From contig CAMTDV010000013.1 in assembly GCA_947069175.1 (NCBI GenBank), forward strand, positions 31,819,725 to 31,883,724: 64,000 bases of DNA. Direction: 5' to 3'. Source of the DNA: Scalesia atractyloides. Its lineage: Eukaryota; Streptophyta; Magnoliopsida; Asterales; Asteraceae. A program made the translations under genes and the position numbers. Positions 32,801-44,850 of the stretch are shown here, piece by piece (the stretch's first letter is position 1; each line of letters opens with the position of its first letter). Below the pieces are notes generated by a model. It ran no database searches, was not told the DNA's origin, and saw only the letters and a program-made list of their open reading frames with translations.

Positions 32801-35800
32801 GTGTAAAATCGTGTCCAATAGTATAGTGACACGTGTTGTATTTTAAATAAAGTCTATTACAGACAAATAAGGACTAAAGGCGTCAACATGCTCAATCTGA
32901 GCCTCTGAGTGACGATCCGATGTCAACATGCATAAATAACAGCCTCTGAGTGACGTCGGAATCGACATGCTTGTAATAAGCCTCTGAGTGATCCTTTGTG
33001 AAGTCCGAACTCTTATACGTGCCATTTGTTGGACGAGAGGGTTCAATTTTGTAAATATGTGAAAATTGGATAATGGAGGGATTAAAAGTGTCAACATGTT
33101 AACTTATACCTCTGAGTGACCTTTTAACGAACCGAGAGCTCGACAATGTCCGGGCATAATCTCGGGTATGCCAAGTATTGGCGATGGAGGGCTAAAAGTG
33201 CCAAAAACGTGTTTAAAAAGGTCTTTATAAGCTTTTTAAAGTTAAGGGGCTAAAGTGTCAAAATTTGAAAGTAGTTATGGGGCGGTCGCGAGCCGAGAGA
33301 GACTTGGTCTGTGTCTCTCGCGGGGCGCAAGAGAGCCTCTGCTGCAGAAAGTTTTGTTTGGTCTCCAAGCAAAACTCCAAAACCATTGATTCGAAACTAT
33401 GGCTTCTCTAAACTGCTATGCCACGTTTTGGGATACTTGTAAGCTTCTTCTTACACCCCTAAACACCTGGCTTCACCTCCTTTGAGTTCTCCAACTATAA
33501 ATAGGTGATCAAGTTCACCATTTGAACTTGCACCTTTCTAAATCATAACTCTTCTCCCTCCTCTAGAAGTTCCTAGCTGAAAGGAGCATCCAACTTAGTT
33601 CTTTTGCATTCTAGGAACCTCTTGTAAGTGTTCTTTGCTCTTGCATTTTCGTTTATATGCTTTTATAGCCAAAACTCAAGTGTTTTACGGAAAACGCTTT
33701 GACTTTCGGTTAAGACCATTATGGTCCATCCATTGTTTGAAATGAACATGGCTAAGTGATCATAATAAGGTTGGTGTTAGTCCCTATAAAGGGCACCTCC
33801 TGAAGATCACGTTTGCTAGACCAATTGACGGGTCAAAGTTATGATATTAAAAAGTCAAACAGGCCATTTTTCGTAAAAATCATAAATTGATCTTATATAT
33901 GTTATGAAACCTGTTTTGACACTTAAACAAGTTTGTAATAATTATTAGAATATGTTAGAGCATGTTCAGCTCGTCAATTTCAGTTCTAGGTCGGTTCGCA
34001 ACCTAAAGTCGCGAAGTTTGACTTTTGCTTTGACTTTCGATTCTGACCGGATTTAGATTAGTTAGATACTGATCTAAAGCTGCATTATGATCATAATATA
34101 ATGTAACATAACCCTCTGAGGTTATATTACATGATCATAATCAGAATCCAAGTTTATACGCTATGCCATTTTGACCAGAATGCACTTTTTGCATAATACA
34201 AGGTTTTAAGTAGTAATGAACTTGAAAATGAGTTTATAATGATGTAATATTATAAGTAGGATTATTTGTGATGATAAACCAAGTTATAAACTGAGTTTTC
34301 AAACAGGTCCTTAAACTTTGTCGATAATTGACGATTTTACCCCTGTGGTTATAAAATAGTTTTAATCAAATCTTTTCAAGGTAAATCATTTATTTACTGA
34401 TATGTTATATTAAATAAAATATTTTAAACATTTTAATCTGACCTAAGGTCAGTTTTCATTAAACATCGCACAAAACGCCATTTTACGCCATAAGCGCCGT
34501 TTCGGCGCATAACATAGTTTTAAACCATATTAATGGACCAAGAATTGTTACCTACTGATTTTAAAACTTATTTTAAACATATTTACAGTAGGTACATGTT
34601 ATAAACTCAGAATCCCAAATAATTTATAAACTATGTGTAAAATTATCAAATTGCCCTTATGAGGCATAATTTCGTTTTAAAACCTTAACGGGCATATAAG
34701 TTGATATCCTACTGATATCTTACCTTATTTAAAATATAATGGCATATAGAGCTTGTCCATGACTTATCCGGTTACCCGATATCGCTATTATGCGCACAGT
34801 TACGTATATGTAACTATTTTACGGAATTTAACCGAAATAGGTTAACCTTGTCATTTAAGTTTCAAAATCCAGAATGTTTATAGTTTAAACATAATATACA
34901 ATTCAAGTATCTGTCGGGTTTAAAATACATTCTATCCGATCATCGTTTAATCAAGTGTTATACGTAATGATCATGTACACTGTTCGGTTTATAAGACCGT
35001 TAGTATTTAATTGGCTAGCTTATACCATAATCCAGACTAGAGCCTTCTCGGTAAATGCTATCTGCACTTGGTACTTTTGTATACGGCTGAGTTATTTAAA
35101 AATAAAAGAAGAAGACTAGCTCAGGTAAATACTCTCGACTTATTTTCCCTATATGGGCTTGGGATACGGTAAATTATTACCGCTTGGTCCAAAATGGGGT
35201 CAATCGAATGCCCGCTTGTGGCTAGTAAACCCACATATTTCGTTTTAATCAGTTTTTTTGATAACTTAAACATCAGGGGTTAAATTACCGTGTCCTGGAT
35301 ATCCTGGGCTCAATACATTAGTTATTGGCCACGACCTTAGCACGGGGTGTAGGCATACACCTTTTGATGCTCATATGCAATGTTCCCAAGACGTTGGGGA
35401 TGACTCCTTCGTGAGTCCTGAGTGGTGTGTATTTAATCATGTCTCGGTTTCTGTACTGGGCCTTGTATGTATTGACAAACATGTGAATCTGATACAAGGT
35501 TACAAGGTCAACTTTCCCAAGTTAATAAATGATTTTGTGCCGTTTTTCACTTAAAACCATTTTAAAATTTTCAAAATGAGTCAGTTGGGTGTATTTACCA
35601 GCGTAAGCTGACGTATCGTCCAAAGGCTAAACTGCAGGTACAATACGAAATAGGCTGGAAGCTGCTCGGTAGTGATAGAGGATCTTGCAAATCCTAAATC
35701 TGCCTAAAGTCTATTTTGTATTCCTGCCATGTACATTTTATGATCCGCCTGTGGATCTTCTATTACAAGCTTGTATATTATTTTGTATTTTCGAACATTC

Positions 35801-35939
35801 GGTTTGTAATAGTAATTTTACTCCAAGACTTCCGCTGTGCCGTGTTTAATTGACAATGATGTTGTCAACTGACGTCACGATACTCCCCACCCGGGCCCAC
35901 CGGTGTATGGATTTCGGATTGGAAATCCGGGGTGTGACA
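32801..35939 (+). repeat. 5' LTR of gypsy copy 1 (about 3.1 kb)
   Basis: It ends GGGGTGTGACA. The expected first ten bases (TGTAACACCT, as at 42994 and 58517) are missing at the left junction. TATA box CTATAAATAG lies at 33495-33504. Four copies of CTCTGAGTGA (near 32903, 32944, 32982 and 33110) sit upstream of the TATA. It differs from the other LTRs by a few percent by eye. Confidence 0.88.
32901..33120 (+). promoter_or_regulatory. Fourfold CTCTGAGTGA repeat in U3
   Basis: Four copies of the core CTCTGAGTGA within 220 bp, each preceded by GC, C or AC, and about 400 bp upstream of the TATA box. The same motifs recur in the other LTRs (43,103; 43,145; 58,625; 58,667; 58,813). They are candidate transcription-factor sites; the factor is unknown. 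Confidence 0.5.
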
Positions 35940-35943
35940 GGGT

Positions 35944-35956
35944 TGGTATCAGAGCC
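35944..35956 (+). other. Primer-binding site of gypsy copy 1
   Basis: TGGTATCAGAGCC, complementary to initiator tRNA-Met, starts 4 nt after the LTR end. Confidence 0.93.
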
Positions 35957-36104
35957 TTTGAGAGAATTAAACACTAGCCTTTTGTGTTTAATCTCAAACT
36001 TACACGTGCACATTCCTTAGACTTCCGAGTCTAGGCATTGACCTAGGATTACTCATTTCATTATTAAGTTATTAGTATTTTTTGAATTGATTTTTAACAG
36101 GAAA

Positions 36105-37186
36105 ATGCCGCCACGTGTGAGAGGACAAAGTGGACGAGGAAAAGGTCCAATGAGAGGAGGACCATCGGGACGCATCCCCCCTCAACCTCATAATACAGAT
36201 GCTTACCAGGAATCAGGAGATTCATCTCCATGGCAACCAGCGAGACGTTCTATCTCTAATAGACACTCGCCCTCACATTTCCAAAATTCTTAACACTCAC
36301 ACCACTCCTACCATTCTCACCATTCCCATTCTCATCACTCCTACCACGAAGAATTTAACCCTAACCATTACTTAAACATGCCTCCAGCTGATCAAAATCA
36401 GTTGGACCAACCACACCCTATGGACGAGGACTCCGACCCGGAGATGCCACCGTCGGGATCAAATATGCATCCCATTGAAATTTCGAGCGATTCAAACTCA
36501 TATGCCGGATCGCCCTACCAAGGTCCTAATGAGTGGGACCAATACTGGAACCAATTTACCTTCGCCCACACTCCTTCCCACCACTCTCAACCACCTCCAG
36601 TTCAAGAAGATGTCCACATGGAACCAGTGGACAACCTCAACCACCACCTGAACCACCAAGAAGGAATCGTGGAGCACGTATGTTGGTGCGTGCCGGACAA
36701 AGGTCGGGATCGCTGCCACCTTTGCCTAACTCCTACCCCACAATTCAAGAGGACCCACAAATGGGTGGACCCTCTAATGTTCCGCCTATAGTGGAACCAA
36801 CACCAACACCTGCTGTTCAACCACCACCATCGGGTTATACTAACCCAATTCCCACGTATCCAGACACGTCTAGATATGATCCTTTTAACCCGTCTACACT
36901 GGTAGACTATCAAGCATGGTCGCAAGACCCCTACATGCAGGCAGTTATGCACAACGCATTTTACCTGTCTCCTTTCCCACCTACCTATCCACCGACTGGA
37001 TATCCAACTTATGGGTATCAGTATCTGGTTATGCCACAACCACAACCTCCGCCATCACTTGAGGCCATTAATGAGGCCTTAGAAAGGATGAAAGAGATGC
37101 AGCAGCAGGCGGAGAAAACGGAGAAGAAGACGAATAAGTTCTTCAAGAAACTCTCCAAATTGGTCAAGGGAAAGAAAGACGAGTAA
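36105..37186 (+). pseudogene. Extra 5' ORF ('ORF0') of gypsy copy 1, between the primer site and gag
   Basis: Starts MPPRVRGQSGRGKGPMRGG (Arg/Gly-rich). Next come a His/Ser-rich tract, an acidic segment (MDEDSDPEMPP), a Pro-rich segment and a C-terminal basic coiled coil (EALERMKEMQQQAEKTEKK, ending KGKKDE). Copy 1 has TAA at 36291 where copy 2 has a Tyr codon. In both copies the frame changes at about 36,600-36,680: the upstream frame continues as unlikely sequence while the downstream frame carries the Pro-rich and coiled-coil part. A splice-acceptor-like TTTTTAACAG lies just before the ATG. I do not recognise a family. Composition suggests nucleic-acid binding, which is inference. Confidence 0.6.
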
Positions 37187-37729
37187 AGTTTCTTCTAATT
37201 ATATGTAGTCCCTGCAAGGACATTGTTATTTCTTTTAGTCCCTCTGTGGACATGTTTATTTCCTTTAAGTCCTTCCATGGACAATTTATTTCATTTTTCT
37301 AGTATTGTAACTTCTAATTTGAAATTTAATGAAGTATTTTGGAATTATATATGTGTATTCATCCTCTTGAAAACCAGCGTCTCGATTTTACTCGAAATTT
37401 ATGCTCAGCTATATAATTCCAAAAGATCTTAATGGTTTTGATTTGCCAAGTGCCACAGACCACATATTTGGCCAATATACATATGATAGTTAAGAACGGA
37501 AAGGTCTTCTATCAAGATAGTTAAGGGAAGTTATCCTTCTATCCAGGGGTAAGGGACTAGGTCCAAACCTCCACGGTCGTTAAGGTCGAAGGTGACCGGG
37601 ACCATTAATCAACCATTAAGGTCCTCTTACGTTAACATTCAAGTAATGTGCATACTCATGGTTGTGTGACTTGAGGAATCACACTAACCTTCAACTAACC
37701 TTCAAGGTAATGGACTATGTCCTAACCTT

Positions 37730-38570
37730 ATAAATAGCCCTTGTGATCTGTTTGATCCCGGCTAATATCACCAGTGCGGTGATTAAACATCCATTAGAGA
37801 TGTATTTTATATAACCCTTGTGATCTATTTGATCCCGGTTAAGTAGCCCTTGTGATAAATATCACCAGTGCGGTGATGAATAAAGCATCCATTAGAGATG
37901 TATTTTAAATAGCCCTTGTGATCAATTTGATCCCGGCTAAATAGCCCTTGTGATCTATTTGATCCCGGTTAAATAGCCCTTGTGATCTGTTTGATCCCGG
38001 GTAAATAGCCCTTGTGATCTGTTTGATCCAGGCTAAATATCACCAGTGCGGTGATGAATAAAACATCCATTAGAGATGTATTTTAAATAGCCCTTGTGAT
38101 ATGTTTGATCCCGGCTAAATAGCCCTTGTGATCTATTTGATCCCGGCTAAATAGCCCTTGTGATCTATTTGATCCCGGCTAAAATAGCCCTTGTGATCTG
38201 TTTTGATCCTGGCAAATATCACCAGTGCGGTGATAAAACATCCATTAGTGATGTATTACCCTTTTGGGTTATGATCTATTCTATAAAGCCCATGTGATCT
38301 ATTTGATCCCGGCTAATATCATTAGTGCAATGATAAGTAAAACATCCATTAATGTTGTACTACCCTTTTCGGGTTATGAATTATTTTATATAGCCCTTGT
38401 GATCTATTTGATCCCGGCTAAATATCACCAGTGCGGTGATGAATAAAACATCAATTAGTGATGTATTGCCCTTATGACTATGATTTATTTTATATAGCCT
38501 ATGTGATCTATCTGATCCCGGCTAATATCACCAGTGCGGTGATAAATAAGACATCCATTAGTGATGTAGT
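37730..38570 (+). repeat. Tandem hairpin array upstream of gag, copy 1
   Basis: Two interleaved units: AAATAGCCCTTGTGATC followed by a GATC..GATC word ending CCGGCTA, and a unit with ATCACCAGTGCGGTGAT (6-bp stem) followed by ACATCCATTAGAGATGT (5-bp stem). The first hairpin occurs at 37767, 37861, 38039, 38218, 38424 and 38527. A variant ATCATTAGTGCAATGAT at 38328 changes both arms and keeps all pairs. The array is non-coding. Confidence 0.85.
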
Positions 38571-38577
38571 GTCTATG

Positions 38578-38665
38578 TGCCATATCTTACAGGCCTATGT
38601 GCCATATTTTATGTCCGTTAGTGACAGGCCTATGTGCCATATTTTATGTCCTTTGTGACAAGCCT
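38578..38665 (+). repeat. Short tandem repeat, unit about 40 bp
   Basis: CCTATGTGCCATATTTTATGT occurs twice, with related starts (CTATGTGCCATATCTTA and CCTATGTGC) before and after. Bases 38,666-38,939 are non-coding leader. Confidence 0.7.
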
Positions 38666-38939
38666 ATGTGCTAGATAATTGTCAAATATAACAATGACAG
38701 TTGTGACATTGCGATCCCCTGTCTAGCAATAAATGAACTATGTCCCGATTGTAAATTTTCCTATGATGGTCCTATTAAGACCTAGGCCAAAATATAGTTA
38801 TATTAAGCCTAAGAGTTGTGATGTTTTTCACACTAGAATAGGCAATGGATTTTTATATCCAATGTTTAAAAGCCGATATAGTTATTATACCATGGCTAAG
38901 AGAAATTTTATTTGGTATATAGAACCAAAGCTTTGAAGA

Positions 38940-39871
38940 ATGGCTAATTCTAATGAGGCACAAAGTAGCTACGTCAAAGACGCCGAAAATATAGCCATAG
39001 ATAATAATGACTTCCAAGCACGCATCGATGCGGCTGTAGAAAAGGTCATGGGTAAGGCCATAGAAAGGCTTAGAGAGTCGAGTGCTACTCGCTCTAAGCC
39101 ATTATCAATTCCACCATCCTCAGCTCATAAGGAGAGCTCGGTTCACTCATCAAATGCGAAGAGTGAACCTAAGAGGATAGACTATGCTGATAGGTCCCGT
39201 TCTTCTAAGGAGGGATGCACCTACAAGTACTTTGTCTCCTGTAAACCCCGAGACTTTAATGGGGAAAAAGGAGCCGCAGAAGCCCTAAAGTGGCTGGACG
39301 AGATGGAAACCATTGTAGACATCAGCAGCTGTGCTGAAAGGGATGTGGTCAAGTATGTATCACAATCCTCCAAGGGCGATGCCCTAACATGGTGGAAGGC
39401 CATGATTCAATCAACAGGTAAAGTATACCTGTATAATCTTGGATGGTCCAAGTTTGTGGACCTTATTAAGGAAACCTACTGCCCACCACATGAGGTGGAG
39501 AAAATAGAGACAAACTTCTTGTCTCTATCAATGAAAAACCTATACTGTCGGAAGTATGTTTCCGATTTCAATTCCCTATCTAGGTTAGTTTCCTATTTAA
39601 TTACCCCTGAATCCAAATGCATTGCGCGTTTTTTAATGGGTTAGCGCCCAAAATAAGGGGCATGGTAAAGGCTGCACAGCCTACTACCTATAGGTCTGCT
39701 GTAGACCTATCTCTTTCTCTCACCCTTGATCTTGTGAGACAAAAGTCAGTTAAGTCTGAAACTGACAAAAAAAAAAAAAAAGGAAGAGGGAAGATGAAAA
39801 CTCCCATAAGTTCAATAAGAAAAATAAAGGGAGATTTGGGTTCAAAGGGAACCAAGGCAAGTCAGCTATAA
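38940..39871 (+). pseudogene. gag of gypsy copy 1, frameshifted
   Basis: The gag core has typical motifs: FNGEKGAAEALKWLDEME, GDALTWWKAM and KETYCPP. The frame breaks at about 39,640, where LMG-stop overlaps the continuing frame (FFNGLAPKIRGMV). A run of 14 A at about 39,768-39,781 follows. The first ATG at 38940 is supported by the conserved order of the leader. The same break is present in copy 2, so it predates the duplication. Confidence 0.8.
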
Positions 39872-40470
39872 TGCCATTTTGCAAGACTTGCAACCGCAAA
39901 CACTGGGGACAATGTAATTCTGATTTTCAAGTTAGACCTTGTGGTATTTGTAAAAGGATAGGGCGTAAGACCCTAGATTGTAAAGATCTTAGGGATGTTG
40001 TATGCTATATCTGCAATGAAAAAGGGCACATTGCAACTAACTGCCCTAAGAGTTCAAAGAATAATAATCCGAAGCCTAGAGAGGCCAAGAAGGGGAATGC
40101 ACGCGCCTTTCGGCTGACTGCTAAGGAAGCTGTTAACGACAATAACGTCATAACAGGTACTTTCCCCATTAATGATATTTATGCTAGAGTTCTTTTTGAT
40201 TCGGGTGCGGATAAATCATTTGTTGATCATAAGTTTAGTAAACTATTAAATTTACCCATAAGAACTCTAGATAAAATTTATGAGATAGAACTCGGCGATG
40301 GGACCTTAGAAACTGCTTCTTTCATTCTTGATGGATGCTCTATATCCATTAAGAATCATTCCATCCCTATCTCGATGTTGTCTTAGGCATGGATTGGTTA
40401 TCTCATAACCAAGCCTGCATTGCCTGCAATAAAAAGCTCATCGAGATTAAGACCCATCTGGTGAAATGAT
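39871..40470 (+). pseudogene. Nucleocapsid and protease region, copy 1
   Basis: A Cys/His cluster (CKTCNRKHWGQC) and a CCHC knuckle (CYICNEKGHIATNC) are followed by an aspartic protease with the active-site motif VLFDSGADKSFVD. The frame shifts at about 40,380, where the conserved GMDWL motif continues in another frame. Confidence 0.82.
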
Positions 40471-41620
40471 CACCATCCCTGGAGACTCACACTATGGATT
40501 GCCAGACAAGGTGTCGTTATTTAAGGCATCCAAGTGTTTGAGAAGAGGCTGTGTCATCTACATGGCACAAGTCACTATAAATGAACCAAAGCCGAACCTT
40601 AAAGATCAACCAGTTATCTTGGAGTATCCCGATGTTTTCCCTGAAGAATTACCAGGCCTACCTCCAAATAGGCAAGTGGAGTTCAGAATTGATATCATAC
40701 CAGGAGCAACACCCGTAGCTAGAGCTCCATATAGGCTAGCTCCAACCGAAATGAATGAGCTAAGAGTTCAATTGGACGAACTCTTGGAGAAAGGCTTTAT
40801 CCAGCCTAGTTTCTCACCTTGGGGAGCTCCTATTCTGTTTGTAAAGAAGAAAGACGGTTCGATGCGAATGTGCATCGACTACTGGGAGCTGAACAAGCTA
40901 ACCATTAAGAATAGATATCCTCTCCCCAGGATCGATGATTTATTTGACCAACTTCAAGTGGCTAGTTACTTTTCTAAGATAGATTTGAGATCAGGATATC
41001 ATCAACTGATGGTTAGGAGCGAGGATGTTCCCAAAACAGCCTTCAGGACCCGCTATGGTCACTTTGAATTCTCAGTGATGCCTTTTGGGCTCACAAATGC
41101 ACCGACAGCATTCATGGATCTCAAGAATAGAGTCTGCAAACCGTATTTAGATAAGTTTGTCATTGTCTTCATAGACGACATACTTATATATTCTCGTAAT
41201 CAAGCTGATCACGAGAAACATCTTCGGTGCATCCTAGAATTATTAAGGCAGGAGAAACTTTATGCAAAGTTCTCTAATGCGAATTTTGGCTTAAAGAAGT
41301 CCAATTTCTTGGACATATAGTAAGTGAGCGTGGTATCCAAGTGGATCCCGCCAAAATTGAGGCCATAATGAATTGGGAAGTGCCCAAGACCCCAACGGAA
41401 GTTCGTAGTTTCTTAGGATTGGCTGGTTACTATAGGAGGTTCATTGAGAACTTTTCAAGGATAGGCACTCCTTTAACTTCCTTGACCCGTAAGAATATTA
41501 AGTATAATTGGGGTCCAAAGCAACAAGAATCTTTTGAGAAGCTACTAGATGCGCAAAAGCAAGCCTTATTAGAGGCTAATATCCCTAATGAGGGATTAGG
41601 CGGAACTGTGATTAGTTAGT
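40466..41620 (+). pseudogene. Reverse transcriptase without RNase H, copy 1
   Basis: The RT reads from the linker (YPDVFPEELPGLPP) through PYRLAPTEM, KKDGSMRMCIDY and the catalytic FIDDILIYS to LGLAGYYRRFI. One base is missing at about 41,280 relative to copy 2, shifting the frame. After QQESFEKL (about 41,541) the sequence jumps to LDAQKQALLEAN, which normally lies after RNase H. The roughly 130-residue RNase H domain is absent. Copy 2 has the identical junction. Confidence 0.85.
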
Positions 41621-42956
41621 GCCTGGAAAGGATGGAATTCTAAGATTTAATGATAGAATTTGGGTTCCAATCTTTGGAGGACTTAGAGATCTAATCCTCC
41701 AAGAAGCGCACAATTCAAGATACTCGGTTCACCCGGGAGGTGACAAGATGTATCAAGACTTGAAGAAGAATTATTGGTGGATGGGTTTGAAGAAATCCAT
41801 AGCCACTTATGTAGCTAAGTGTCTGACGTGTTCGCAAGTTAAGGCTGAACATCAGCAACCGTCATGACTTCTACAACAACTTGAAATTCCCATTTGGAAG
41901 TGGGAAATGGTAACTATGGACTTGATTACCAAGTTACCTAAGACCAAAAGTGGAAATGACACTATTTGGGTCATAGTGTATAGGCTGACTAAGTCAGCTC
42001 ATTTCTTGCCAATTAAAGAGACATATAATTCAGATAATTTGGCTAAATTGTATGTGGAAAAAATTGTGTCCCTACACGGTGTGCCAGTATCTATTGTATC
42101 CGATAGAGATACTAGATACACATCTCATTTCTGGAAAAGTTTTTAACAATCCTTAGGCACACGATTAAACTTTAGTACGGCCTATCATCCGCAGACTGAT
42201 GGTCAAAGTGAGCGTACTATCCAAACACTAGAAGACATGCTTAGGGCATGTGTAATTGACTTAGGTGGAAGTTGGGATGACCACTTACCCCTAATAGAAT
42301 TCTCCTACAATAACAGCTATCATACTAGCATCAAGGCTGCTCCTTTTGAGGCCTTGTATGGGAGAAAATGTAGAACGCCTGTATGTTGGGCAGAAGTTGG
42401 GGAAGCCCAACTATTAGGACCTGAGATTGTCCTGGAGACCACGGAAAAGATTATGCAAATCCGTGATCGTCTCAAGGCTGCCATGGACAGGCAGAAAAGC
42501 TATGTTGACGAGAGGCGTAAACCTCTTCAGTTCCAAATAGGGGACAAAGTCATGCTAAAAGTATCACCCTGGAAAGGTGTGTTGCGTTTTGGAAAGAAGG
42601 GCAAGTTGAGCCCAAGATACATAGGACCCTTCAAGATAATCGAATGTGTCAGCACTGTAGCTTATAAGCTCAGATTGCCAGAGGAGCTTAGTGGAATTCA
42701 TGACGTATTCCCCATATCTAACCTTAAGAAATGTCTAGCCGATGAGTCACTAGCAATATTGCACGAGGATGTGCAAATTGATGAAAACCTGAGGTTTGTT
42801 GAGAAACCGAAATCGATCGAGGATCGACAGGTTAAGAAGCTCCGAAGAAAGATGATACCTATAGTAAAGGTTAAGTGGGACGCTTTTAGAGGTCCTGAGT
42901 ATACATGGGAGGTTGAGTCCACTATGCGACAAAAGTACCCCCATCTTTTTGAATAA
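41619..42956 (+). pseudogene. Integrase with C-terminal chromodomain-like tail, copy 1
   Basis: An HHCC zinc-binding region (EAHNSRYSVHPGGD, KCLTC) is followed by the catalytic core with D (TMDLITKLP), D (VSDRDTRY) and E (TDGQSERTIQTLED). The C-terminal GVLRFGKKGKLSPRYIGPF region and the tail IVKVKWDAFRGPEYTWEVES recall chromovirus tails. Breaks: TGA at 41865-41867 (shared with copy 2), TAA at about 42,144 after HFWKSF, and Tyr instead of Asp in the VDRLTKSAH motif. Confidence 0.87.
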
Positions 42957-42993
42957 AATCTCGAGGTCGAGATTTCTTTTAAGGGGGTTAGGA
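42956..42993 (+). other. Dyad and polypurine tract, copy 1
   Basis: A perfect 8-bp dyad (AAATCTCG, loop AGGT, CGAGATTT; 42956-42975) follows the stop codon. It is followed by TTTTAAGGGGGTTAGGA, the polypurine tract, directly before the LTR start at 42994. Copy 2 has the same at 58479-58516. Confidence 0.82.
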
Positions 42994-43255
42994 TGTAACA
43001 CCTTGTAAAATCGTGTCCAATAGTATAGTGACACGTGTTGTATTTTAAATAAAGTCTGTTATAGACCAATAAGGACTAAAGGCATCAACATACACAATTT
43101 GAGCCTCTGAGTGATGATCCGATGTCAACATGCATAATAACAGCCTCTGAGTGATATCGGAATCAACATGCTTGTAATAAGCAGTCCTAACTCTCATACG
43201 TGCCATTTGTTGGACGAGAGGGTTCAATTTTATAAATATGTGAAAGTTGGATAAT
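42994..43255 (+). repeat. 3' LTR start of copy 1, cut by the assembly gap
   Basis: TGTAACACCTTGTAAAATC onward, with CTCTGAGTGA motifs. It is nearly identical to 58517-58778 and clearly less similar to 32801-33060. It stops at the N run. Confidence 0.88.
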
Positions 43256-43355
43256 NNNNNNNNNNNNNNNNNNNNNNNNNNNNNNNNNNNNNNNNNNNNN
43301 NNNNNNNNNNNNNNNNNNNNNNNNNNNNNNNNNNNNNNNNNNNNNNNNNNNNNNN
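43256..43355. other. Assembly gap, 100 N
   Basis: Exactly 100 N, the usual placeholder for a gap of unknown size. The sequence on either side belongs to different elements on opposite strands, so the join is not proven. Confidence 0.98.
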
Positions 43356-44850
43356 ACACGTGAAAAACGTTGTGAACTCCACTGAGTTCGGTAGGAAGGT
43401 CTAATTGATAAGCTACGGGTCCGATATGTTTCAAGATCACAAACGGGCCTACGTACCATGGGTTTAGTTTGCCTCGTTTCCCAAAACGGATTACACCCTT
43501 CCAGGGTGACACCTTCAGTAGGACGCGGTCGCCTACTTGAAATTCGAGCGGTTTGCGTCGTTGATCAGCGTAGCTTTTCTGCCGATCTCGTGCCGCTGCC
43601 ATGCGGTTTCTGATTTGTACAATCTTTTCTGTAGCCTCAAGTATCAACTCAGGGCCTGTGAGTTGACTGTCACCGACTTCTGCCCAACAGACCGGTGATC
43701 TACATTTACGACCGTATAATGCTTCAAACGGTGCTGCCGATATACTCGTATGGTAACTGTTGTTATACGAGAATTCCACTAAAGGCAGATGGATTTCCCA
43801 ACTGTTCCCGAAATCTACCACGCATGCCCTAAGCATGTCTTCCAAGGTCTGAATGGTCCTTTCGCTTTGACCATCAGTCTGAGGGTGATAAGCTGTGCTC
43901 ATATCTAAGCGTGTACCCAACGCTTTCTGAAGTGACTGCCAAAAGTTGGACGTGAAACGAGCATCTCTATCTGAGATGATGGACATTGGCACTCCGTGCC
44001 GAGAAACTACTTCCTTAATGTAAATGCGAGTTAACTTATCCATCTTATCTGTTTCTTTAATCGCTAGAAAGTGTGCGGACTTAGTTAGACGATCCACGAT
44101 CACCCAGATGATATCGCAACCACCCAAAGTTCGCGGGAGTTTAGTGATGAAGTCCATCGAGATCTGATCCCATTTCCACACCGGAATTTCAGGTTGTTGA
44201 AGTAGCCCTGATGGCTTCTGGTATTCCACCTTGACTTTCGCACAAGTCAAACACTTGCTCACGTAGGTGGCTATATCTGCTTTCATGTTGGGCCACCAGT
44301 ACGCGGCTTTAAGGTCTTGATACATCTTATCCGAACCAGGATGGACAAAGTATCGGGATTTGTGAGCTTCGTCCATGACTAGCTTTCTGAGGCCTCCATA
44401 GAGAGGTACCCATATGCGATTCATGAAATACCGGGCTCCATTGGGTTTTACTTCCCAATCGCGTTCCATTTTTCCCACCGATTCGGCCTTGATGTTTTCT
44501 TCCTTAACTGCTTCTAACTGCGCGTCGCGTATCTGTTCGGGTAACCCCGAATGCATGGTGAACTGTAGTGCTCGTACCCGACGAGGTTTCAAGTGCTCCT
44601 TCCTACTGAGGGCATCAGCTACCACGTTAGCTTTACCCGGGTGATACCGAATGGCACATTCATAATCATTCAGGAGTTCGACCCAGCGACGTTGTCGCAT
44701 GTTCAACTCCTTCTGGTCAAAGATGTGTTGGAGGCTCTTGTGATCTGTATAGATTGTGCACTTTGTTCCATATAGGTAGTGTCTCCAAATCTTAAGCGCA
44801 AACACCACCTGCTCCCAATTCCAGGTCATGTGTTGTGTAGTTTTTCTCAT
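43356..44850 (-). pseudogene. RNase H end and integrase of the third element
   Basis: A long open frame encodes the RNase H C-terminal part (IWRHYLYGTKCTIYTDHKSL, NVVADALSRKE). The integrase follows: HHCC region (EAHKSRYFVHPGSD, KCLTC), D (SMDFITKLPRT), D (ISDRDARFTSNFW) and E (TDGQSERTIQTLED). It ends in the GVIRFGKRGKLNPWYVGPF region at the gap. All catalytic residues are present. The frame is separated from the upstream RT frame by a shift near 44,820. Confidence 0.88.

Noticed and set aside
36602..37045. Minus-strand 147-aa ORF opposite ORF0 (also 52,131-52,580)
   Set aside because: Trp/Arg-rich composition is what the complement of a Pro/His-rich frame gives; there is no independent evidence.
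37730..38570. CRISPR-like array
   Set aside because: The units are contiguous tandem repeats with variable ends and no unique spacers, in a eukaryotic retrotransposon leader.
42698..43069. Minus-strand ORFs over the integrase tail and LTR start (also 58,221-58,592)
   Set aside because: They are antisense shadows of the integrase C-terminus and lack any recognisable motif.
43045..44850. A single 601-aa polyprotein reading across the N gap
   Set aside because: The frame runs through 100 N of unknown true length and joins integrase to unrelated LTR sequence on the other side.
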